Positions 36,101 through 43,751 of a stretch of 47,996 nucleotides of DNA are shown here, one piece after another. Position 1 is the first letter of the stretch. The number at the start of each line of letters is the position of its first letter. The stretch is from a virus. Below the pieces are notes generated by a model that had not been told where the DNA came from, ran no database searches, and saw only the letters and a program-made list of their open reading frames with translations. Location of the stretch: positions 1-47,996 of the IMG/VR virus record IMGVR_UViG_3300042559_000733; one strand, written 5' to 3'. The position numbers and the translations under genes were made by a program.

Positions 36101-37494
36101 GATGTTAATGCGTAACTTGCACTATTAACATTTGGGGTAGTTAAGAATCTGATATCAACCAAAGATCCCGATGGAATATTTTCTGTAAAATTAATGGTTG
36201 AACTAGTAACCGTATAAGCATTGTTGAAAGCTTGTACTGCGCCATCAACTGCGACAACAATTTCATATGAATTTACAACACTTCTTGATAATGCGTAGCT
36301 GGATGTACTTCCTACTGCGGTAAATGCTTGACCCAATAATGGTGAACCTGCACTTATATTATTATAATTCAATACATTAACATACACTCTATCTACTGAT
36401 GAACTTAAAAACGAACCACTTGGTTGTTGTGTATCTGTTAATTTTTTGATTTTTAATGAACTATCACTTAGTTTTTCAATGCCGTAATCAACATTAGTAT
36501 CGTTTAACCCTCCAACCAATCCAATATACTTTGTAGCAGTTTGCGTTGCACTATTTGGAAATGCTGTTGTCGGAACAGAAAAACTTGCAGTATATCTTGA
36601 TATACCTTTAGTAATTCTAAATTCATCTATATAACCATTAAATGATCCGCTAGTACTATCAAATGTTCCAATTCTTGACCGTGGAAATCCACCATTGGCC
36701 GTAATTGATCCACTATAACTTGCACTATTATTTAATGTACCGTTTATAAATAATCTAAGTATATTGCTTTGTCTTGTTACTGCGATATGATTCCAATTTC
36801 CATTTGCAACAGAAACACTTCCTGAAAAAATTCTATTTGTATCATACAAACCTATACTACCATTTGATGATTCAAGAAATATTTGAAAATTGCCGGCCGC
36901 TCCTGCTGCCGGTCCATCTGTCATATATATTCTCCTTATAAATCCACCTTGAGTTGAAAAAACTGTTGTAGCAACCCATGTTTCTATAGTAAAATCGCCA
37001 GTACCAAAAGCAAACGCAGAACTAGCACTGATATCTAAATAATCACCGGTTCCATCAAAATACGCACTTGCATCACCGAATTTGTAATTTGCAAAGCTTG
37101 GGGAAATAGTACCAGATGAAGTTATTATATGATTATTTCTGCTATCGTCGATAAATCTGCCTGCAGAATTTAAACTATCAAAATGCATTAATAAACTACA
37201 GCTTGAATAGTAAATGTCACCAGAACCACTGTTCCATTCTTCTACAACATTGATTCCCCAGTTATTATTTGTGAGCGTCAAACCTGTAATTGTAGCTTCT
37301 TGACTGCTGCTAAAATTATAAAGAATCGTTTGGTTATTTAAACTCGCTACACTTACAACAGGTGTACCTCCACCACCACTGCCACCATTCATTGCATATG
37401 ATGATGTAACAGCATAACTAGCAGTTCCTAATAAAGAACCTGTTATAGATCCATTTGGTTGAATTAATGATTGTCGTAATCTTGTAAATGGCAT
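33160..37494 (-). CDS. Giant tail fibre with LamG, glycine-rich domain and S74 self-cleaving chaperone
   Basis: 1444 residues. Order: leader SSYAMN and Gly hinge; a LamG cassette (about 50-390); a beta unit; a glycine-rich domain about 721-901 with GGGGGGGG runs; further beta regions; SSYTSATASYAF repeats; and an intramolecular chaperone domain at the C-terminus. The last begins with SDERLKN, the Ser-Lys dyad of the peptidase S74 family (S1328 and K1333), and ends in a coiled coil (IEILENRISQLENK). In this family the chaperone trimerises the fibre and then cuts itself off before the Ser. Cleavage would leave about 1327 residues on the virion. Confidence 0.88.
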   Translation of the reverse strand: MPFTRLRQSLIQPNGSITGSLLGTASYAVTSSYAMNGGSGGGGTPVVSVASLNNQTILYNFSSSQEATITGLTLTNNNWGINVVEEWNSGSGDIYYSSCSLLMHFDSLNSAGRFIDDSRNNHIITSSGTISPSFANYKFGDASAYFDGTGDYLDISASSAFAFGTGDFTIETWVATTVFSTQGGFIRRIYMTDGPAAGAAGNFQIFLESSNGSIGLYDTNRIFSGSVSVANGNWNHIAVTRQSNILRLFINGTLNNSASYSGSITANGGFPRSRIGTFDSTSGSFNGYIDEFRITKGISRYTASFSVPTTAFPNSATQTATKYIGLVGGLNDTNVDYGIEKLSDSSLKIKKLTDTQQPSGSFLSSSVDRVYVNVLNYNNISAGSPLLGQAFTAVGSTSSYALSRSVVNSYEIVVAVDGAVQAFNNAYTVTSSTINFTENIPSGSLVDIRFLTTPNVNSASYALTSSYALNGGGGGTGSTIIVYDVLLNNLYDNVLLTYERKPEQLISIVSNDYGTQADGLITISTAKNISTDTLASGRTVADGVAYLVTAITSSSSTSNITVSGSSVTGVAVGDEMLLINVQGDTTYYSNVGNYEFLRVSGISTNVISFNSPVSRSYGQSGNSVLGNQKITLQRVPNYSTVTITSAGSLTANNWSGSLGGIVAFKCDTLINSGSINTNGKGFRFGVGGINDSGAGCTQSPTPSPAGDRAESYQGVNSVAFCSRLGRSATTSIGGGGGGGGGNNSGDTANNRSGGGGGGGANRTNGSAGSNSSYSVNLGGSGGTAYNTSTTLLMFGGGGGGGGRAVNGSGGIGGSGGGIVLIYANNFNNASIIQSTGSRGVNGTSSDDGGGGGGAGAGGAVLVKSNYVNSVGTFSIAGGTSSSGGVGSLYGTGGAGGAGGLGNQLLKYTVANVSVASVTASFESSSLTTTTAVDPNIEDGFVDNYYVYNTLATVVSASWDSINKSYYNNVGGVNSLTSYPIRTISSSVVYPSVVRALIFAENNDDDPWVINQDLKFYLSNNGGISYTTASLIKRGSYETGKFIYSNDINLTSQNTASLTYRLEFSSSKVINVYGTGLVWPIDLTVISSSYTSATASYAFTSSWSTNSFTASNLTTTNNYTVTTLNINSSGSTGTSTNGTLTITGQNTKGGSAYHDFLYVSNTSASVLNPNKYFRLNDTGNLEIINSNYGTNIFTLTDSGSLQLPTAQSANVTQLRNTGAGLKVGNHGLLFDDGNVHLHSTSPGTNLWLNCSGSGMFVVNGQSGSTGGMCIGTSIQKGFVTIVGSVSAAITQPYGYLISSGAGTTTGTSPNPYSLTCDSRIMAQEFDAPSDERLKNIDGEIPLNEAVDFVNKVISIKYKWKDGVDAGTKTGYSAQQVYKSGFDHLVGIVKKEGMEEIIESDGFINPKDAQFVMNYEQVTPYHSKVIKHLLEKIEILENRISQLENK

Positions 37495-37507
37495 ATTATT
37501 ATATATA

Positions 37508-40500
37508 TTATGGAGTCATATAAACCATACTAAATGAAGTTGCAGATGATGATGCGCTATTTGTAATAGCAGCACTTGTATTTGAATAAAACTGTATATA
37601 ATCGGTTGTTCCATTAAAATAAACTAAAAATGATATTGATCCTTGGACAAATCCTACACCACCATTGCTTACAATTCTATTGCCGTTTTTAAAAAGTCCT
37701 AAATATCCTTCCGAACTTGAAGACCCACCATAAACTCTTGCTGATCCACAAACCATATACCAGCCAGCTACATTTGGTGTAAATCTACCATTCGAATTAT
37801 CATACCAACTAGTTGAATCGCTTACTGCCGTATCGTATTTTATAATTGTATCGGCATAACCACCGGGATTTACAATACTTGTTGTACCATATCTATAAAT
37901 AGCTGTTCTAGGAGCACTTGTTGTAGAAAAGCTAGATGTTAAAGCATAACTGCTACTAACAGTCGATCCTCCACTTGATGCACCTCCTAAAAATCTTACA
38001 TCAATATTTGAACCAGAATCTGCATTTTCTGTTAAAGTTAAAGTTGAACCTGAAACAGTATAACTGCCTGTTCTGGATTGAACCAGTCCGTCTAATATTA
38101 CTAAAATTTGATCATTGTCACTTACACTTTGTGTTAATGATAATTGACTTATAGAAGCAGATGGTACAAATGTTTGTCCAATTATACTAGATGTTGACGA
38201 TGAACCCCCACCCCCAGCAAAAAGCGCATATGAAGCTGTTAACGAATACGAACTACTAATTGAATTTATAACATAACTTGCAGTGGTTGCAAAACTAGAA
38301 CTGGTAGAATTGACTGTACTAGCAACATAACTACTGCTTATACTATTATTGCTCCAACTTGCAGTTATTGGATACGTTGATCCAGTTGTTAATAATGTAC
38401 CGGCATTTGATGCAAATGATGCGGTTAAAGCATAACTTGCACTGGTTGCTGCATTAGCACTATTTGCAGTATTTGCTGAAGTAGCGGTTACTGCTGCATT
38501 GGCAACAAATGCATAACTGGAAGTCAATGCGTAACTTGCACTGGTTGCACTATTTGCAGTTACTGCCGTTGTTGCGTTTCTTGCATAACTAGAAGAAAAA
38601 GAATAACTGGAACTTATTGCATTTAAAGCAATACTAGATGTATTAGCAAAACTTGAACTCAACGATGATGTGATCCCTGCAACTTCAATTAACCCAGATG
38701 ATGTATTGAATGTTACAACAGGCATAACATCGGAATATAATGTAGAACCGGATGTACTTAATACAATATTACCAATGTAAATACTGCCGGTACTTACATA
38801 CAAATCTTTCCATTTATTGGTTGGTGATCCTAAACTATATACTGAATTACTAATTGGAGTCAAATCTTGAGCAACAGGACTCAAATTACTAGCAGTTCTT
38901 GCATAACTACTACTAATAGATACACTACTAAAACTACTAGTCACAGCATTACTTGCCAAACTACTTGTTCCTAATAAACTACCAGTAATTGATGTAGCAT
39001 TTATAATTGCAGCAGTAATACTATTAGTTGCATTTAAACTACCAGATAAAATATAAGACCCCACTAATGTTTTGCTATTTACCCACTGTGTACCATTTCC
39101 ATAAGTTAATAAATCACCTTGACTTACACCAGAAATAGCAACGTCACTCAAACTATCAAGATTTGTTGCGGATGGTGATGTTCCTCCATTTCCTATACCA
39201 CCAACACTTCTAAACAATCCGGCTTGAACTATTGTAGATTTGCCAGCGGTAATTAAATCGGTACAATCACCTTCAGCAATCACATATGCAGTCAATATCG
39301 CATTTAATGCAGTATTAGGCGCTTCTGTAAATGCTTCTGTATTTACACCATTTTGTGCATCAAGCAATGTACCATATACTAAATTGCCATAATACACCAA
39401 AAATGCGTTAGTAGGACTATTTGGTATCCAAAATACTCTTTGAATAGTGAACTGATTAGCACCACTACCACTTAAAGCAGTTAAAGTTCCATTATTGTTA
39501 TATTTGGTAATATCTAATGTAGGATATCCAGCATTGCCAACACCTGTATCAATTACAGCAGTGCTTCCACTCATGTAGTACCGAAATATTTTGCTACTGG
39601 TTATTGCATTTTCGGTAACCGAACTTGGATGATTTGGATTTATGTTATAATTTGCACCTTCACGAAATGATACACCACCTGTTTTTGTAATTCCTAATGT
39701 ACTTCCACTTGCTTGTATTGTATGTCCGCTGATTTTAAGTGAACCAAATGCTCTAACAAAATCATCAGTCTTTTGTGGATATCCATAACTGATTTGTGGA
39801 CTATTAAATACGCCTGTGCTAACACTTCCACTCAAATGTAAAACCACACCAAGATGTATTTCAGTATCCCACTGGTCAATATCATTACTACCCCAAGCAT
39901 TTGTTTGTTGTACTATTTGACCAGTACTATCTATACCAATATAAGTAATTTGTGCACTAGCACTATAAATCAATGGTATATTAGTATAATTCCCCCAATC
40001 AATTTCTCTAATAGTAGGATTTGGATCACTACCAGTGGTAGCATTCATTGAAACGATTAGTCCACTGCCACTTGCAATATTAAATGTTGTTGAACCGGGA
40101 GTACTAGTAAGTGTTCCGCCAAATAATATGCCGGTGTACATATTGCTGTCCAACCAACTTAGTCTGGTTGTGCTAGTATGTATTCCGTTATAGTGTCTGA
40201 AATAAAGATCATTTGTACTATCATTTGTAAAAATATAACTTGCAGTAACATTTGATGGTATTGAACTACTTGTTATAGGAAACAATTGAATATATGCATT
40301 ACTACCACTAAGATGTATTGGTCCGCTACTGGTAATATTATTGAATGATGTATTGGTACTTGAAATACTATTTGCACTAATATTACCACTTGCACTTATA
40401 TTACTTGAAGTAACATTTGTTGCATTTACTGTTCCTCCTGACAAATTGGTTGCGGTTGAACTATTTGCAGTATAACTTGAACTTATACTATAGCTACTTG

Positions 40501-41068
40501 ATATTGAATTATTACTCCAACTACTTGTTATAGGATATGTTGATCCTGTTGTCAGTGATGAACCCGCATTTAGAGAATATGATGATGTAAAGCTATAACT
40601 ACTTGAAATTGAATTGTTTGCCCAACTTGATGTTATAGGATATGTTGAACCGGTAACTAATATTGATCCTTCAAATCTTCTTATTTCAATAGAGCTGCCT
40701 GATGATGGAATTCCACTAAATATTAAAGTTGAAGAGGACAGTGTATAATTTGTAGTAGGAATTTGTTCAAGACCATTAATAAATACAAAAATATCATTTG
40801 ATGATTCTGTACCATTCGTAGTAATTGTATATGACGAAGATATTCCATTTGCGGTAATCTTTTGACTGGAAATATTAATACTACTCAAAGTACCATATCC
40901 ACCACCGCCTCCTCCGCCACCCAATACACCACTTGATGAAAAGAAATTACTAACTGTTATTTGTTTACTTGAACCGGATATAAAATCAGTAGTATCACCC
41001 GTATTAACAACATATAATATGTCATTAAGTGACGCTGTATACAAAATTGGTAGATCCGTGATTCTCAT
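37508..41068 (-). CDS. Long tail fibre with C1q-like head
   Basis: 1186 residues. The N-terminus (RITDLPILYTASLNDILYVVN) is a common fibre attachment segment, followed by SSYALTASF-type repeats. A middle domain (about 380-640: HLGVVLHLSGSV, FGSLKISGHTIQ, KTGGVSFREGANY, FTIQRVFWIP, TEAPNTALNAI) is a beta domain I recall from fibres of many phages. After more repeats and a beta unit (ISQLSLTQSVSDNDQILVILDG) it ends in a C1q/TNF-like jelly roll of about 135 residues (RFTPNVAGWYMVCGSARV, LGLFKNGNRI, FSMVYMTP), a trimeric receptor-binding head. The fibre lies next to the baseplate-proximal proteins, so it may be the main long fibre. Confidence 0.84.
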   Translation of the reverse strand: MRITDLPILYTASLNDILYVVNTGDTTDFISGSSKQITVSNFFSSSGVLGGGGGGGGYGTLSSINISSQKITANGISSSYTITTNGTESSNDIFVFINGLEQIPTTNYTLSSSTLIFSGIPSSGSSIEIRRFEGSILVTGSTYPITSSWANNSISSSYSFTSSYSLNAGSSLTTGSTYPITSSWSNNSISSSYSISSSYTANSSTATNLSGGTVNATNVTSSNISASGNISANSISSTNTSFNNITSSGPIHLSGSNAYIQLFPITSSSIPSNVTASYIFTNDSTNDLYFRHYNGIHTSTTRLSWLDSNMYTGILFGGTLTSTPGSTTFNIASGSGLIVSMNATTGSDPNPTIREIDWGNYTNIPLIYSASAQITYIGIDSTGQIVQQTNAWGSNDIDQWDTEIHLGVVLHLSGSVSTGVFNSPQISYGYPQKTDDFVRAFGSLKISGHTIQASGSTLGITKTGGVSFREGANYNINPNHPSSVTENAITSSKIFRYYMSGSTAVIDTGVGNAGYPTLDITKYNNNGTLTALSGSGANQFTIQRVFWIPNSPTNAFLVYYGNLVYGTLLDAQNGVNTEAFTEAPNTALNAILTAYVIAEGDCTDLITAGKSTIVQAGLFRSVGGIGNGGTSPSATNLDSLSDVAISGVSQGDLLTYGNGTQWVNSKTLVGSYILSGSLNATNSITAAIINATSITGSLLGTSSLASNAVTSSFSSVSISSSYARTASNLSPVAQDLTPISNSVYSLGSPTNKWKDLYVSTGSIYIGNIVLSTSGSTLYSDVMPVVTFNTSSGLIEVAGITSSLSSSFANTSSIALNAISSSYSFSSSYARNATTAVTANSATSASYALTSSYAFVANAAVTATSANTANSANAATSASYALTASFASNAGTLLTTGSTYPITASWSNNSISSSYVASTVNSTSSSFATTASYVINSISSSYSLTASYALFAGGGGSSSTSSIIGQTFVPSASISQLSLTQSVSDNDQILVILDGLVQSRTGSYTVSGSTLTLTENADSGSNIDVRFLGGASSGGSTVSSSYALTSSFSTTSAPRTAIYRYGTTSIVNPGGYADTIIKYDTAVSDSTSWYDNSNGRFTPNVAGWYMVCGSARVYGGSSSSEGYLGLFKNGNRIVSNGGVGFVQGSISFLVYFNGTTDYIQFYSNTSAAITNSASSSATSFSMVYMTP

Positions 41069-41085
41069 TATTAATAATTATACAT

Positions 41086-41095
41086 TATAAATATA
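41086..41095 (-). promoter_or_regulatory. TATATTTATA motif upstream of the C1q fibre gene
   Basis: Minus-strand TATATTTATA 17 bases before the start codon, in a 35-base AT-only gap. Confidence 0.35.
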
Positions 41096-41103
41096 AAGTT
41101 TTA

Positions 41104-43524
41104 TTATATATCTATCGCAAAACCGTATTGATCTGTAAATACATCAGTACCATTTTGAAAAGAAGCAGTTACCCAAATGTCACTAGATGAATATATATCA
41201 TCTGTTGAAGCATTCAATATTACTGGTAAATACCAATAACTGCTTGTATTATATTGATAATGTGGCCAATTTTTTATTGAAAAACTAGCTTTATATGGTA
41301 TATTGTAGTCTAGATTATCTTTATAAGTAGTTGTTGAACCCTTTCCGATTATAATTATTTCTATATCATCTTGATAATCTATCCTACTTGATGTCAATTG
41401 ACTACCAGACATGTAGAATATTTCATTTATTTGACGTACATAGTGTCTTAATGATGAACCATTGAATGTTAAATTCGAAGAACTATCATACGGAACAAAT
41501 GATATCTTTGATGCGGTTGCTTGATCGGATGTAATAGAATATAAGTCTGTCCCCACCAAACTTTGAGATATTAAAGATTTTTCTTGACTTGAGATGATAT
41601 CAACTGACAATCCTATAGCTTCATTTACGGTTTCATTTGATAGATTATATGTTAAATCACTTAAGTTTGAACGGTTATTAGTCGATTGTTTAAATATTGT
41701 ATAATCAACATTTGAACTTATATTGAATATAATATTTTCCGATGAAAATACATAATCCAAAGACGGAACAATATTGAAATTTAAAATTTCCGGGGAATAT
41801 ACATAATTTAAAGATGTAGATATTCTATTGTCATTTATATCTAATAAACTATATGAATAGTTTAATGAAGACTTTATGTTAGAATTTATTGATTCTTTAT
41901 ACTGTTCATAACTCAGATTATTAAATGAAATGTTATTAGTTGATTTTTCTTGTGATAATTCGTGTAATAAATCATTTAAATTAAAATCAAATGTCGATAA
42001 TTCTTTTGATAATTCGTATTTTATATCATTTAAATTTGACGTTAATATAATAGGAGTCGAATTTTGTAGATATGATAAATTGTTTAAATCGGATGTTAAT
42101 GTGACGGGAGTTGAATTTTGTAGATATGATAATTCATTGATTTTATTTCTAAAAGTTGTAGGAAATGAATCATATTTTATTAAAATGTCATTTATCTTAT
42201 TTGAAAAATTAAATTTATCTGATAATACCAATTCGTGTAATATTCGTCCTGTTTTATTTGATAGATTTGATTGATCGAAAACAGTCAATTCAGACGAAAT
42301 ATTATTTATTTTTATATTAAAATCGTTTTGGTCTATATGAACCATAGAATTTAATATCTCATTCAATTTCGAATTAGTAGTGGATGTAACCAATAATTTG
42401 GATTCAAATGTAGAAAGATTATTTAATGTTAAATTATTATTTCCAAAATCTACTGCGATAGATAAATTGTGAACTATTTCATTCGAAGATAATATATTTT
42501 TATTTACATCATAGTTTGGAAGAACAAAAGATGCACCAACGATATTATTATAAAATAAACTATTATCAATAACGCTTGGTTTATATTCAATCTCGTTTAT
42601 ATTAAATGTATACTGTGATGAATCTATTAAAGCAAGTTTTTTTTCAATTACATTTAATGTTTCATAATTTGTTGAATTATCAATTAATTGTTTATTATAT
42701 TCCGTTTTATTTGGACCAATTGTATTGTTTATTTTATCGATTAAAGTAAAATATAAATCAATATTATTTAATTTTAAATTTTGATTATGAGTATCTAACG
42801 TAACATTATAAAGATTTATTCCGACTAATGAATTTTTAATGTTTGATAAATCTAATATTGAAGGATTTGTTTCCAACTTATTTAGATTTAGATTATTATT
42901 GTTTCGATCCAACGTGGTTATTAGATTTGAATCAATATTATTCAAAACATTTTTATTAGACGTTGAATTTATGTTTACATAATCAATATTTATATTTTTT
43001 GACGATAGTAAATTCTGTGTACTATTTAAATTGAGAATATCATAATTTAATTTATTATATCCTAATAAATTTTGAACTGTTTCATTAGAAGAAGAATCAT
43101 ATAAATTATTTCTTAATCCAAAAGATTCTTGTATATTTGCAATTGGAGTTAATGTATAGTTGTTATTTCTTAATCCAAATGATTCTTGTACATTTGTCGG
43201 TGGAGTCAATTCATAACTAATATCTTTTAATTTGGATGATATTGTTGATTTGTCACTAACAAACTGTAAATAATCAACATTGTTTAAAACCAAATTATTA
43301 ACAGACTTTTCAGAAAGATAAAATTGACTGATATTAGGTGAACCAAGATAAAAATTACTTTTTTCTATGAAATTGTCTGGTAAAAGTTTTGCATTATTTA
43401 GATTTAATGATTCACTTACACTAGACGAAAGTGCTTCTGAGATAATTAATTCTCTTCCTCTTTTATAGTAAGAAAGAGGAAGAGATTTAAATCTTTTATA
43501 AAATATGTTATGAAATAATCTCAC
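41104..43524 (-). CDS. Asn-rich protein built of about 18-residue repeats, candidate fibre shaft
   Basis: 806 residues of unknown family. From about residue 60 to 660 the chain is a repeat of 17-20 residues with a consensus near (N/L)xLxYxLSxxxSxxxxxL; tight examples are NELSYLQNSTPVTLTSDL, NNLSYLQNSTPIILTSNL and NDIKYELSKELSTFDFNL. Asn, Ser, Leu and Ile dominate and Gly and Pro are rare. The N-terminus is basic (MRLFHNIFYKRFKSL), and the end is a beta domain (IEIIIIGKGSTTTYK, IWVTASFQNGTDVF). It starts with GTG (43522-43524) overlapping the stop of the 71-residue gene by GTGA. Location between fibre genes suggests a virion shaft. No enzyme motif is visible. Confidence 0.75.
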   Translation of the reverse strand: MRLFHNIFYKRFKSLPLSYYKRGRELIISEALSSSVSESLNLNNAKLLPDNFIEKSNFYLGSPNISQFYLSEKSVNNLVLNNVDYLQFVSDKSTISSKLKDISYELTPPTNVQESFGLRNNNYTLTPIANIQESFGLRNNLYDSSSNETVQNLLGYNKLNYDILNLNSTQNLLSSKNINIDYVNINSTSNKNVLNNIDSNLITTLDRNNNNLNLNKLETNPSILDLSNIKNSLVGINLYNVTLDTHNQNLKLNNIDLYFTLIDKINNTIGPNKTEYNKQLIDNSTNYETLNVIEKKLALIDSSQYTFNINEIEYKPSVIDNSLFYNNIVGASFVLPNYDVNKNILSSNEIVHNLSIAVDFGNNNLTLNNLSTFESKLLVTSTTNSKLNEILNSMVHIDQNDFNIKINNISSELTVFDQSNLSNKTGRILHELVLSDKFNFSNKINDILIKYDSFPTTFRNKINELSYLQNSTPVTLTSDLNNLSYLQNSTPIILTSNLNDIKYELSKELSTFDFNLNDLLHELSQEKSTNNISFNNLSYEQYKESINSNIKSSLNYSYSLLDINDNRISTSLNYVYSPEILNFNIVPSLDYVFSSENIIFNISSNVDYTIFKQSTNNRSNLSDLTYNLSNETVNEAIGLSVDIISSQEKSLISQSLVGTDLYSITSDQATASKISFVPYDSSSNLTFNGSSLRHYVRQINEIFYMSGSQLTSSRIDYQDDIEIIIIGKGSTTTYKDNLDYNIPYKASFSIKNWPHYQYNTSSYWYLPVILNASTDDIYSSSDIWVTASFQNGTDVFTDQYGFAIDI

Positions 43525-43736
43525 ACATTATAAATAGGAAGTTTGTAATTTGTTCCATTTATTTTTATAATGATATAACCAACTGAAACACCCGCACCAC
43601 CAGTGGGAGTTTGATCAAAATTCAAACTTCCTGATAATATTAAAAAATTATCATTTATTTTAGCAAATGATGTACGCAATGAATCTGCACTATCAGAATT
43701 TGCAATTGAACCTGAATTAACTAATTGATATGCCAT
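43521..43736 (-). CDS. Small fibre-base protein with SLRTSFAKINDNF motif
   Basis: 71 residues. SIANSDSADSLRTSFAKINDNFLIL is the widespread start of many T4-like tail-fibre and baseplate proteins (GDSLRTAFxKINxNF), here as a free-standing small protein with a short Gly-rich joint and a last beta strand. It could cap or join the Asn-rich protein, whose GTG start overlaps its stop. Because the motif normally opens longer fibres, this gene may be the detached N-terminal attachment domain of the downstream protein. No Shine-Dalgarno. Confidence 0.75.
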   Translation of the reverse strand: MAYQLVNSGSIANSDSADSLRTSFAKINDNFLILSGSLNFDQTPTGGAGVSVGYIIIKINGTNYKLPIYNV

Positions 43737-43751
43737 AACATTTAATGTTAA

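Noticed and set aside
26121-41068. Regular SSYALTASY-type DNA repeats resembling a CRISPR-like array
   Set aside because: Repeats are imperfect, in frame, irregularly spaced and coding; no spacers or cas genes.
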